DNA of 64,000 nt. Source: Glaciibacter superstes DSM 21135. Its GTDB lineage: Bacteria > Actinomycetota > Actinomycetes > Actinomycetales > Microbacteriaceae. Each line of letters begins with the position of its first letter. Position 1 is the first letter of the stretch. Below the pieces are notes generated by a model, which had not been told where the DNA came from, did no database searches, and worked only from the letters and a program-made list of their open reading frames with translations. The position numbers and the translations under genes are program-made. The stretch covers positions 186,001-250,000 of the forward strand of contig NZ_ATWH01000004.1 in assembly GCF_000421145.1 (NCBI RefSeq). The letters run 5' to 3'. Shown here in pieces: positions 43,269-52,282 of the stretch.

Positions 43269-44308
43269 TTTCACCGGCCATCGCCGTAAGCACCGTCGAT
43301 TACCACACCGGTGGTCAGCCCATCCGGATCGTCGTCGACGGGGCACCGGTCATCCCCGGTGCGACGGCCGCGGAACGACGTCACCACGCACTGAACACGC
43401 CCCAGATCGATGCCTTCCGGACGTTCCTGTGCTGGGAACCCCGCGGCCACGCCGACATGTACGGCTGCTACCTCTTCCCGGCAGACACTGAAGGCTTCCC
43501 GGCAGACACTGAAAGTGCCGACTTCAGCGCGGTCTTCTTCCACGCAGACGGCTATCCGCCGTCGTGCGGCCACGGCACCATGGCGCTCGGCGTCTTCGCC
43601 GTCGAATCCGGGATGGTCGATGCCCCGGACGACGGGGTGACGACGGTCACGATCGACGTACCCGCCGGGCGAGCGATCGCCAGAGTGCGGAAGGCGGGTG
43701 GCGTCGTGACGGGCGTCTGGTTGGACAAGGGAGCGTCATACCCGGTTGCACTCGCCGTACCGGTCCGCCTGGAGACGGATTCCTTCGTCGTCGACCTGGC
43801 GTTCAGCGGTGCCCTCTTCGCCTGCGTACCGGCGGATGCCTTCGGGTTGAGCGTCGAACCGAAGCACGCTGCGAGCCTGGCCGAACTCGGCCAGGAGATT
43901 CGAACTGTCCTGAATGAAGGCGCCACGGAGCGACACCCGCACGACGAGCGGCTAGACGGTGTCTTCGGTGTCGTCTTCTACGACGATCTGGGCGACACCG
44001 AGAATGGACCACACCAACGCATCGTCAACGTCTTCAACAACGGCTGGATCGACCGCTCCCCGTGCGGATCTGCGACCGGGGCGAGGCTCGCGCTCCTTGC
44101 CCAGTCCGGGCGACTGGCCGCTGGGTCGCAGCTGATGCAGGAGTCGATTGTCGGCACCCGATTCACGGCACGTGCACTCCCGCTCCCACTGGATCCCCAC
44201 CCGCATGCCATCGGCGCTGAGATCGAAGGCCTGGCCCACCGAACGGGCGAGCATGTCTTCCCTCTCGACCCGCGTGATCCATTGGCCTCAGGCTTCCTGC
44301 TGCGCTGA
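43265..44308 (+). CDS. Proline racemase-superfamily enzyme (paralogue 3)
   Basis: A 347-residue paralogue of the previous racemase-like protein. Cys101 (PPSCGHGTMAL) and Cys267 (DRSPCGSATGAR) form the catalytic pair, and EPRGHADMYGCY again resembles the trans-3-hydroxyproline dehydratase branch. The GTG start overlaps the reductase stop (GTGA). It contains an in-frame 7-residue tandem duplication at about residues 71-84, on the loop before the first catalytic block. Likely an epimerase or dehydratase for another hydroxyproline stereoisomer; exact substrate unknown. Confidence 0.8.
   Translation: MISPAIAVSTVDYHTGGQPIRIVVDGAPVIPGATAAERRHHALNTPQIDAFRTFLCWEPRGHADMYGCYLFPADTEGFPADTESADFSAVFFHADGYPPSCGHGTMALGVFAVESGMVDAPDDGVTTVTIDVPAGRAIARVRKAGGVVTGVWLDKGASYPVALAVPVRLETDSFVVDLAFSGALFACVPADAFGLSVEPKHAASLAELGQEIRTVLNEGATERHPHDERLDGVFGVVFYDDLGDTENGPHQRIVNVFNNGWIDRSPCGSATGARLALLAQSGRLAAGSQLMQESIVGTRFTARALPLPLDPHPHAIGAEIEGLAHRTGEHVFPLDPRDPLASGFLLR
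43475..43516 (+). repeat. 21-bp in-frame tandem duplication
   Basis: Units 43475-43495 and 43496-43516 are identical in their first 18 bases and encode FPADTEG then FPADTES. The paralogue at 41308 has one shorter segment here, so the duplication is specific to this gene and looks recent. Confidence 0.85.
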
Positions 44309-44323
44309 GCGTGCGCGAATCGG

Positions 44324-45088
44324 TCAGGTCACGAACAGCACGATGGCCGCTGTCAGTGCGACGACGACCAGAATCACGCGAAGCACCGGCGCGGGGAGCC
44401 GCCGCCCGATTCGGGCACCGATCATTCCACCGACGGCGGAACCGACGCCGACCAGAAGGGCAATCATCCAGTCGACCGCGCCGCTGGAGATGAAGATCAC
44501 CGCCGACACGATGTTTGCCACCCCGGCGAGGACATTCTTGGCGCCGTTGGCGCGGTTCAGATCCGTCGACCACAGGATTCCGAGCAGGGCGAGGAGAACA
44601 ACTCCCTGTGCTGCACCGAAATAGCCGCCGTAGACGCCGGTCGCCAGGACGCCGAGCACCAAGCCGAAGGTCACCGGTCTGGTATCCGCCGAGGCCTCGG
44701 TTGAATGACGGCGAACAAAACGCGCCACCCGCGGCTGGATGGCGGAGAGCAGCGCGGCGAGCAGGAGAAGGTACGGCACAACGGTAGAGAAGCTCGACTC
44801 TGGTAATGCCAGCAGAAGGATCCCACCTACGATGCCGCCGACGGCCGAGAAAGCGGCCATGGTGATGACCGCACGCCATTGACCGGCCAGTTCTCTGCGA
44901 TACCCGATCGCGCCGGTGACGGAAGCAGGCACCAGGCCGACGGTGTTCGAGACGTTGGCCGTAACGGGCGGGATGCCAAGGGCGAGCAGCGTCGGAAACG
45001 TGATGAGCGTACCTGCCCCCGCAACGACATTGATGATGCCCGCTATCACTCCGGCTACAAGAATGATGAGGCCATCGATGAGGCTCAT
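44324..45088 (-). CDS. TauE/SafE-family membrane permease
   Basis: A 254-residue protein with about eight hydrophobic spans. GIINVVAGAGTLITFPTLLALG near the N-terminus and GVYGGYFGAAQGVVLLALLG near 150 are the duplicated family motifs. Members export sulfite, sulfoacetate or other small organic anions. It is 15 bp past the convergent racemase gene and divergent from the third peptide importer. A link to hydroxyproline use is not evident; it might export an organic acid intermediate. Confidence 0.88.
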   Translation of the reverse strand: MSLIDGLIILVAGVIAGIINVVAGAGTLITFPTLLALGIPPVTANVSNTVGLVPASVTGAIGYRRELAGQWRAVITMAAFSAVGGIVGGILLLALPESSFSTVVPYLLLLAALLSAIQPRVARFVRRHSTEASADTRPVTFGLVLGVLATGVYGGYFGAAQGVVLLALLGILWSTDLNRANGAKNVLAGVANIVSAVIFISSGAVDWMIALLVGVGSAVGGMIGARIGRRLPAPVLRVILVVVALTAAIVLFVT

Positions 45089-45104
45089 GTATTTCTCCCG
45101 CTCC

Positions 45105-45141
45105 GTAGACGTCTCGTTCGTCTACCGTATACAGTATGTAG
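45105..45141. promoter_or_regulatory. Operator-like sites in the TauE/peptide-importer divergent promoter
   Basis: GTAGACG (45105-45111) and CGTCTAC (45119-45125) form a 7-bp inverted repeat. Directly after it is CGTATACAGTATG, a GTATAC-type palindrome resembling FadR-group GntR operators. A second GntR gene (54121) ends the same operon and is a candidate binder. Confidence 0.45.
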
Positions 45142-45189
45142 CACAGCACCAATGCTCGTTTGTGTGAACCCTTGTTCAATGGAGAAGAA

Positions 45190-46746
45190 ATGTCATCACG
45201 ATCATTGAAGATCATCGGAGTCGCCGCTGCCGCCCTGCTTCTGGCCTCCTGCTCCACCCCGTCATCATCGTCATCCCCCGGCGCGGCAGAGAGCACCGAC
45301 GGCGGAGTCGCCGTCGTCGCCCTTTCTGACGAACCGGACACCCTCGACCCGACAATCGCCAACACCTTCGTCGCCCGGGTTGTCTTCACGTCAATGTGCG
45401 AGAAGCTCTATGACGCAAATGAGAATCTCGAAATCATCCCGCAACTCGCCGCCGAGTTGCCCATCACTTCGGCTGACGGCCTTTCCGTCGACATCCCCCT
45501 GCGCGAGGGCATCCTGTTCAACGACGGCACGCCCTTCAACGCCGAGGCAGTGAAGACCACACTGGATCGCAACATCACACTGGATACCTCTTCGCGGAAG
45601 AAGGAACTCGCGGCGGTTGAGAGCATTTCGGTCGTTGATGAGAACACCGTCCGCCTCACGCTCAGCCAGCCGTTCAGCCCCCTCGGCGCGCAACTCGCCG
45701 ACAGGGCAGGCGCGATCATGTCGCCGACGGCTCTGGCAGCCCTCGGAGACGACTTCGGAACGGACCCAGTGTGTGTCGGACCGTTCGACTTCACCGACCG
45801 CGTCGCCGGCAGTGAAATCAACCTCGCCAAGTCCGACTACTACTACGACAAGGACAAAGTCAAGCTCGATGGCGTCACGTACACCTTCATCACCGACCCG
45901 AACGTTCGCTCTGCAAACCTGCGATCCGGCGAGGTGAACGCGGCTGAGCGGTTGAACGCCAGCGACGTGGAGACCCTCGAAACCGACCAGAAGGTCGAGG
46001 TCCTGAAGGCCGACACCATCGCGTACCAGAGCCTGTCCATCAATGTGGATCCCGCCCTCTCCGCGAGCCCGCTGGCCTCCAATCCCGACCTGCGACGTGC
46101 TCTTGAACTGAGCATCAACCGGGATGCCCTGAACGATGTGGTCTTCAACGGGCAGGTCACGCCGGACTGCGCTCCCCTGCCGCTCCAGATGGCGTACCGG
46201 CCAGAAGACATCACCTGCTCGAAGTTCGATCCCGATGAAGCGACGAAAATACTCGAAGAGTCCGGTGAGACGCTTCCGGTGCCGGTCGAGCTCCTGATCC
46301 CGGCCCGCCCGACCGACCAGAAGTCGGCAGAGGTCATCCAGCAGATGGCGAATGACGTCGGCTTCGATGTCACCATCAAGCCCGTTGAATTCGTCTCAGC
46401 ACTCGACGCTGCCAGGGCCGGCCAGTTCGAGATGTTCCTCATCGGCTGGTCTGGGCGCATCGACCCTGACGGTGACCTGAACGACCTGGTCACCACTGGT
46501 GGAGCCAACAACTTCAACCAGCTTGCGGACCCGGAACTCGACGGCCTGATCGCAGCGGCCGCCGCTGTCACCGACACTGATGAGCGCCAGAAGCTGTATG
46601 GCGAGGCGTTGGACAGGCTCGACGAGCTCAAGGCGAACATCTACCTCTACCACGACAGCTGGTTCCTCGGACTCTCCGGCATCACCGGAGTCGAGTACTC
46701 GAGCGACGCGATCCCGCGCTTCAAGACGGCTTCGCTGACCGAGTAG
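45190..46746 (+). CDS. Peptide ABC transporter substrate-binding lipoprotein A (family 5)
   Basis: A 518-residue receptor. The lipobox LLLASCST is near residue 20. Family 5 marks are VVALSDEPDTLDPTIANTF at the mature N-terminus, VDIPLREGILFNDGTPFNAEAVK near 110, and YLYHDSWFLGLSGITGVEYS at the end. GGAGAAG precedes the ATG. It is the first of two tandem paralogues serving one permease/ATPase set; the two are nearly identical over the last 35 residues and diverge in between. Confidence 0.93.
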   Translation: MSSRSLKIIGVAAAALLLASCSTPSSSSSPGAAESTDGGVAVVALSDEPDTLDPTIANTFVARVVFTSMCEKLYDANENLEIIPQLAAELPITSADGLSVDIPLREGILFNDGTPFNAEAVKTTLDRNITLDTSSRKKELAAVESISVVDENTVRLTLSQPFSPLGAQLADRAGAIMSPTALAALGDDFGTDPVCVGPFDFTDRVAGSEINLAKSDYYYDKDKVKLDGVTYTFITDPNVRSANLRSGEVNAAERLNASDVETLETDQKVEVLKADTIAYQSLSINVDPALSASPLASNPDLRRALELSINRDALNDVVFNGQVTPDCAPLPLQMAYRPEDITCSKFDPDEATKILEESGETLPVPVELLIPARPTDQKSAEVIQQMANDVGFDVTIKPVEFVSALDAARAGQFEMFLIGWSGRIDPDGDLNDLVTTGGANNFNQLADPELDGLIAAAAAVTDTDERQKLYGEALDRLDELKANIYLYHDSWFLGLSGITGVEYSSDAIPRFKTASLTE

Positions 46747-46816
46747 TCGCGGCTCGCATCTGAGTCCGTCCTCCCTGCCGTCCCCCTGTCGCCGTCCCCT
46801 ATCGATGGAGAACTCT

Positions 46817-48376
46817 GTGAAAACACGATCGAAAGTTGCACTGGCAACAACGGCTATCGTCGCCTTGCTGCTCACCGCATGCTCGACACCGGGCGGTGCC
46901 GGCCAGGGCGCCGAACCGGAGACGACGGCCGGCGGAGTCGCCGTCGTGTCGCTCGCCGGCGAGCCAGGCACACTCGATCCGTCAACGGCCAACACCTTCA
47001 CGGCCAGGATCATTTTCACCTCGGTATGCGAGAAGCTGTACGACGCCGACGACAACCTCGAGCTGGTCCCCCAGCTCGCGGCCGAACTCCCCGAGGTGTC
47101 TGAAGACGGCCTCACTGTCGACATCGCGCTGCGTGAAGGCGTCACGTTCAACGACGGCACGCCGTTCGACGCCACCGCGGTGAAGATCAGTCTCGACCGC
47201 CACCGCACCCTGCCGACCTCGGCGAGAAAGCTGGAGCTCGCGGCCATCTCCGACGTCGCGGTTGTCGACGATTCAACGGTGCGACTCACACTGAGCCGTC
47301 CGTTCAGCCCACTCGGTGCCCAACTTGCCGACCGTGCCGGCGCGATCATGTCTCCAACCGCGCTCGAGGAGCTCGGTGACGACTTCGGTTCCAGCCCTGT
47401 CTGTGTCGGCCCGTTCGCATTCGAAGACCAGGTATCCGGCAGCGAGATGAACTTCGTCAAGTCCGATTTCTACTACGACAAAGACAAGGTCAAGCTCGAC
47501 GGGGTCACCTACCAGTTCGTGACCGATGCCAACATCAGGGTCGCGAACCTGCGCTCAGGGGACATCAACGTGGCGGAGCGAGTCAATGCCAGCGACCTTC
47601 CCCAGTTGAAGACGGAGGCCGGCATCGAGATCCTTGAGTCCGCGACGATCGCCTACCAATCTGTGTCCATCAATGTCGACCCGGCCACATCGAGCAATCC
47701 GCTCGCCACCTCGGTCGACCTGCGCAGGGCGTTCGAGTTGAGCCTGGACCGCGAGGCAGTGAATGATGTCGTCTTCAACGGCACCAACGTCGTAGACTGC
47801 ATCCCCCTCCCCGGGCAGTCCGCCTTCCGTCCAGACGACGTGACGTGTTCAGAATTCGATCCGGAAGCCGCGAGGAAGATCCTGGAGGACTCAGGCGAAA
47901 CCTTGCCACTGGCGGTCGAGTTGATGTACCCGTCGTCGCCCACCGCGCAGAAGACGGTCGAGGTCATCCAGCAGATGGCGAATGACGTCGGCTTCGATGT
48001 CACATTGAAGCCTGTCGAGTTCATATCGGCGCTCGAAGCCGGTCGTGCCGGTGACTTCGAGATGTTCCTGATCGGCTGGTCAGGGCGCATCGACCCTGAT
48101 GGCGACGTGAACGATCTCGTCACGTCTGGGGGATCGAATAACTTCAGCCGGGTCAGCGATCCGCAGCTCGACTCGCTGGTCGCGGAGGCGGCATCCGTCA
48201 CTGACACGGATGCCCGAAAGGACCTGTATGAACAGGTACTGACCCGAATCGATGAGCTCAAGCCGAACATCTACCTCTATCACGACAGCTGGTTCCTCGG
48301 ACTCTCCGGCATCACCGGAGTCGAGTACTCGAGCGACGCGATCCCGCGTTTCAAGACGGCTTCGCTCACCGAGTAG
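46817..48376 (+). CDS. Peptide ABC transporter substrate-binding lipoprotein B (family 5)
   Basis: A 519-residue paralogue of the preceding receptor with lipobox LLLTACST. The GTG at 46817 is preferred because GGAGAA lies 7 nt before it; the ATG at 46805 is part of that site. The pocket-lining middle differs from copy A more than the ends, suggesting the two receptors widen the range of peptides accepted by the shared importer. The 70-bp gap between the copies shows no structure. Confidence 0.92.
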   Translation: MKTRSKVALATTAIVALLLTACSTPGGAGQGAEPETTAGGVAVVSLAGEPGTLDPSTANTFTARIIFTSVCEKLYDADDNLELVPQLAAELPEVSEDGLTVDIALREGVTFNDGTPFDATAVKISLDRHRTLPTSARKLELAAISDVAVVDDSTVRLTLSRPFSPLGAQLADRAGAIMSPTALEELGDDFGSSPVCVGPFAFEDQVSGSEMNFVKSDFYYDKDKVKLDGVTYQFVTDANIRVANLRSGDINVAERVNASDLPQLKTEAGIEILESATIAYQSVSINVDPATSSNPLATSVDLRRAFELSLDREAVNDVVFNGTNVVDCIPLPGQSAFRPDDVTCSEFDPEAARKILEDSGETLPLAVELMYPSSPTAQKTVEVIQQMANDVGFDVTLKPVEFISALEAGRAGDFEMFLIGWSGRIDPDGDVNDLVTSGGSNNFSRVSDPQLDSLVAEAASVTDTDARKDLYEQVLTRIDELKPNIYLYHDSWFLGLSGITGVEYSSDAIPRFKTASLTE

Positions 48377-48403
48377 CACCGAAACTTCAACGGACGGCTT
48401 CAC

Positions 48404-49357
48404 GTGACCCGATTCATACTCCAACGGGTGATCACCTCGGTCATCACCCTGTTCCTCGCCAGCATCGTGGTGTTCATCGGTGCGCGCATGCTGCCGGGTG
48501 ACCCTGCACAGGTTCTCGCCGGCGAATCGGCCGACCCGGCACTGCTCGAGGCGATCCGCGAGCAGTTCGGACTCAACCAGCCGATCTGGGTGCAGTACTT
48601 CACCTACATCGGCCAGGCACTGACCGGCAATCTCGGAGTCTCTACGCGCGACAACATCCCCGTCGCCGAGATCCTGCTCCAGCGCCTGCCGATCACGCTG
48701 GAACTCGCCGGCCTGGCCATCCTGATCGGGCTGGTGATCGGCATCACCGCCGGCGTTGTCTCCGCGGTCAAACGCGGCACCTTCGTCGACTATGTCGCCA
48801 CCGGGTTCGGACTGGTCGGCCTCAGCGTGCCGAGCTTCTGGCTCGGGCTGCTGGCCATCCTGCTGTTCGCCATCACCTGGCAGGTGCTTCCCGCATCCGG
48901 CTTCGTCGGCTTCGCAGAGGATCCGATCGGCAACCTCAGGGGAATGATTCTCCCCGCCACCGTTCTGGGGATCGGGTTATCTGCTGTGCTCATGCGGCAG
49001 ACCAGGGCCGCACTGCTCGGTCAGCTCTCGGCCGACTACGTTCGCACGGCACGCTCCAAGGGAGTGACCCGTGGCCGCGAGGTCAGCCACGCACTTCGCA
49101 ACAGTCTCACCACCGTGGTCACTGTGCTCGGCCTGCAACTCGGCGCACTGATCGGCGGCGCCATCGTCACCGAGCAGATCTTTGTCATCCCCGGCTTCGG
49201 AAAGCTCATCATCGATGCGGTCGCAGCGCGAAACTATCCGATCCTCCAGGGTGCGGTGCTTGTCGCCGTCACCGGGTATGTGCTCGTCAACCTGCTCGTC
49301 GATGTCGCATACGCCTATTTGAATCCACGGATGCGACTGTCAGGAGGTTCGGAATGA
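48404..49357 (+). CDS. Peptide ABC transporter permease (DppB type)
   Basis: A 317-residue permease starting at a GTG. It shows the DppB pattern FILQRVITSVITLFLASIVVF, REQFGLNQPIWVQY, and EAA loop VRTARSKGVTRGREVSHALRNSL near 220, with six spans. It overlaps the next gene by 4 bp. Confidence 0.93.
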   Translation: MTRFILQRVITSVITLFLASIVVFIGARMLPGDPAQVLAGESADPALLEAIREQFGLNQPIWVQYFTYIGQALTGNLGVSTRDNIPVAEILLQRLPITLELAGLAILIGLVIGITAGVVSAVKRGTFVDYVATGFGLVGLSVPSFWLGLLAILLFAITWQVLPASGFVGFAEDPIGNLRGMILPATVLGIGLSAVLMRQTRAALLGQLSADYVRTARSKGVTRGREVSHALRNSLTTVVTVLGLQLGALIGGAIVTEQIFVIPGFGKLIIDAVAARNYPILQGAVLVAVTGYVLVNLLVDVAYAYLNPRMRLSGGSE

Positions 49358-50253
49358 CCAGCGTCCCCAAGACCACGAATCTGTCCACGTTCGGCGCGAC
49401 GGGCTCGCGGAAGTCGCAGGCACAATGGCGCCGAGTCATGCGGCGCTTCCTCAAACGACCCTTGGCCGTCATCGGCCTCGTCCTCGTCGTCGCGTTCATC
49501 CTGGTGGCCGTGTTCGGTCCGCTTCTCCTCCCCGACCCGAACAAGCAGGACTTCGCAACGCTCCTGCAGCCGCCGTCGCTCGCCCACCTGCTCGGAACAG
49601 ACGATCTCGGCAGGGACGTGCTCTCCCGGATCGCCAGCGGTGCGAGGGTCTCCCTGCTGGCCGGTGTCCTGTCCACCACGATCGCCATGGTGATCGGGAT
49701 CACCCTCGGCCTGATCACCGGGTTCTACCGCGGCTGGTTCGATGTGGTGTTCATGCGGATCATCGACGTCATGCTGGCGTTCCCGTTCCTGATCTTCGCC
49801 GTCGGGCTCGCGGCCATCCTCGGCGCATCCCTGACCAACGTGATCATCGCCCTTGGCGTCTCCCAGATTCCCGAGGTGGTCAGGATCGCCCGTGGAGAAG
49901 CCATGGCGATCCGGGAGCAAGAGTTCGTCAGCGGTGCCGTCGCAGACGGTGCGCGGGACTTCACGATCATGGCGCGCTATATCGCCCCCAATGCCGCGAG
50001 CGCCTTCATCGTGCAGGCGACGGTAGCCATTCCAGGCGCGATCATCGGCGAGGCGACGCTCAGCTTCCTCGGTCTCGGCGTGCAGCCACCGATGGCGTCC
50101 TGGGGCATCATGCTCACGAGCGCCCAGCAGTTCCTCGCCCAAGCGCCGTACCTCGCCCTGTTCCCTGGCATCGCGATCGCGCTGACCACGCTCGGGTTCA
50201 ACCTGCTCGGCGACGGCCTTCGGGACGCGCTCGACCCGAAGGAGAAGCGATGA
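49354..50253 (+). CDS. Peptide ABC transporter permease (DppC type)
   Basis: A 299-residue permease with the conserved LLGTDDLGRDVLSRIASGARVSL block near residues 75-95, six spans and EAA loop FVSGAVADGARDFTIMARYIAPN. The stop overlaps the ATPase start (ATGA). Confidence 0.93.
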   Translation: MTSVPKTTNLSTFGATGSRKSQAQWRRVMRRFLKRPLAVIGLVLVVAFILVAVFGPLLLPDPNKQDFATLLQPPSLAHLLGTDDLGRDVLSRIASGARVSLLAGVLSTTIAMVIGITLGLITGFYRGWFDVVFMRIIDVMLAFPFLIFAVGLAAILGASLTNVIIALGVSQIPEVVRIARGEAMAIREQEFVSGAVADGARDFTIMARYIAPNAASAFIVQATVAIPGAIIGEATLSFLGLGVQPPMASWGIMLTSAQQFLAQAPYLALFPGIAIALTTLGFNLLGDGLRDALDPKEKR

Positions 50254-51233
50254 GAGTACTCGACGTCTCCCACCTCCGGGTGGAGTTCGGCACGGAGGAC
50301 GGCCGTATCTTTGCCGTCAAGGACGTGTCGTTCACGCTCGGCCGGGGCGAGATCCTGGCCCTGGTCGGCGAGTCAGGATGCGGGAAGTCGACGGTGGCGA
50401 TGTCAATCCCCCGGCTGCTCGGTGACTCCAATGTGACCATCGGCGGCTCCGTGCGCTTGAACGGCGCCGACCTGTCGTCCCTGAATGAGAAGGAGATGCA
50501 GGCAGTCCGCGGCAAAGACATCTCTGTCGTCTTCCAGGAGCCGATGACCTCCCTGAATCCCGCATACACGATCGGAAACCAGATCGCGGAGGTCATCCGG
50601 CAGCACCAGAAGCTGTCCAGGCAGGCCGCGAAGGCGAGAGCGATCGAGCTCCTGGAACTCGTGGGAATTCCGGATGCCGCGCGCAGGCTCGGCGCCTTTC
50701 CCCACGAACTCTCCGGAGGCATGCGGCAGCGGGTCATGATCGCCATCGCCGTCGCCTGTGATCCCCAGGTTCTGATCGCCGACGAACCGACGACCGCGCT
50801 CGACGTCACCATCCAGGCCGGCATCCTCGATATCTTCCGTCGCCTGCGCGACACCCTCGGGACATCGATCATCCTGATCACCCACGACCTGGGCGTCGTC
50901 GCCGATATCGCCGACCGGGTGGCGATCATGTACGCCGGGCGCATCGTCGAGCTTTGCAGCGCGCAAGACGTCTTCTCCCTTCCGTCACACCCGTATACCC
51001 GCGGTCTCCTCGGCGCCCTTCCCGCCCGCGCAGTCATGCAAGGCGGCCGCCGTCGCCTGACCGACATTCCCGGATTTGTCCCACCACCCACAACGGATCC
51101 GGATGAGTGCCAGTTCGCCCCGCGTTGTCCGCGCGCCACCGCGGAGTGCATAATCCGGCGCCCGGCCCTCGAGCTGGTGGCCGCCGAGCATGAGGTGGCG
51201 TGTTATCACCCAGGACCAGGAGACACGCCATGA
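50250..51233 (+). CDS. Peptide ABC transporter ATPase (DppD/OppD type)
   Basis: A 327-residue ATPase: Walker A GESGCGKST, Q-loop VVFQEPMTSLNPAYTIG, signature LSGGMRQRVMIAIAV, Walker B LIADEPTTALDVTIQ, switch LITHDLGVVADIA. The C-terminal oligopeptide-transporter domain has the cysteine set CQFAPRCPRATAEC, as in OppD/DppD proteins with an Fe-S site. Start is the ATG at 50250; a longer frame is rejected. Confidence 0.93.
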   Translation: MRVLDVSHLRVEFGTEDGRIFAVKDVSFTLGRGEILALVGESGCGKSTVAMSIPRLLGDSNVTIGGSVRLNGADLSSLNEKEMQAVRGKDISVVFQEPMTSLNPAYTIGNQIAEVIRQHQKLSRQAAKARAIELLELVGIPDAARRLGAFPHELSGGMRQRVMIAIAVACDPQVLIADEPTTALDVTIQAGILDIFRRLRDTLGTSIILITHDLGVVADIADRVAIMYAGRIVELCSAQDVFSLPSHPYTRGLLGALPARAVMQGGRRRLTDIPGFVPPPTTDPDECQFAPRCPRATAECIIRRPALELVAAEHEVACYHPGPGDTP

Positions 51234-52282
51234 CAGAGCAACCCGTCCTTGAAGTCACCGGACTGGTCAAGCACTATCAGACCGGATCGCGCCTCGGCGG
51301 AGCGCGCAGCGTGGTTCGCGCGGTCGACGGGGTCGACCTCACGATCGGTCGCGGCGAAATCCTCGGCCTCGTCGGCGAGTCCGGCAGTGGCAAGTCGACA
51401 GTCGGCAAGTGCGTCTCCCGGCTGACGACGCCGACCAGCGGCACGGTGAAACTTCTCGGTCGCGATATCTCCACGCTCACCCGCGGCCAGATGCGCCCAT
51501 TCCGCAATGACGTCCACGTAGTCTTCCAGGACCCATTCTCCTCCCTGAACCCGAGAATGACGGTCGGCCAGATCGTCATGGAACCGCTGCGCCAGCACGG
51601 TCACGGCAATCGCAGAGAACGCATCGGCACGGCCGCAGAGATGCTCGAACGCACGGGGCTCAGCCACGACATCCGTTCTCGCTATCCACACGAACTCTCC
51701 GGGGGCCAGCGGCAGCGCGTCGCCCTCGCCAGGGCGCTGGTGCTCGGGCCGTCGCTTGTCGTGGCCGATGAACCGGTGTCTGCCCTCGATGTCTCCGTGC
51801 AGGCGTCCATTCTCAACGTCATCCTCGACCTGCAGGCCGACATGGGCTTCTCCTGCCTGTTCATCACCCACGACCTCTCGGTCGTCGAGTTCATCAGCGA
51901 CCGCATTGCGGTGATGTATCTCGGCAAGATCATGGAGACGACGACGCGCGGCGAACTGTTCCGCGATCCGCAGCATCCGTATACCCAATCGCTTCTTTCG
52001 GCAGCGCCCGTCGCCGATCCGGCCGGTGTCAGGAATCGCGATCGCATCATCCTCAGCGGTGACCTGCCGAGTCCGTCCGAACCCGTGACGGGGTGCCCGT
52101 TCCACAGTCGCTGCCCGATCGCGATAGAGAAATGCGTGACGGATGTCCCGCCGCTGGCCGGCATCACCGCACCAGACCATCTCACCGCCTGTCATCTTGT
52201 GACCGCCGAATCCGGCGCGCCAGACATCTCCGCGCCTATCAACTCAATGGGAGGAACCCCCAGTGTTCACAACGCGTCCTGA
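51230..52282 (+). CDS. Peptide ABC transporter ATPase (DppF/OppF type)
   Basis: A 350-residue ATPase: Walker A GESGSGKST, Q-loop VVFQDPFSSLNPRMTVG, signature LSGGQRQRVALARAL, Walker B VVADEPVSALDVSVQ, switch FITHDLSVVEF, and the C-terminal cysteine cluster CPFHSRCPIAIEKC. The ATG at 51230 overlaps the upstream stop. Its last 20 bp overlap the gamma-glutamyltransferase gene. Confidence 0.93.
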   Translation: MTEQPVLEVTGLVKHYQTGSRLGGARSVVRAVDGVDLTIGRGEILGLVGESGSGKSTVGKCVSRLTTPTSGTVKLLGRDISTLTRGQMRPFRNDVHVVFQDPFSSLNPRMTVGQIVMEPLRQHGHGNRRERIGTAAEMLERTGLSHDIRSRYPHELSGGQRQRVALARALVLGPSLVVADEPVSALDVSVQASILNVILDLQADMGFSCLFITHDLSVVEFISDRIAVMYLGKIMETTTRGELFRDPQHPYTQSLLSAAPVADPAGVRNRDRIILSGDLPSPSEPVTGCPFHSRCPIAIEKCVTDVPPLAGITAPDHLTACHLVTAESGAPDISAPINSMGGTPSVHNAS

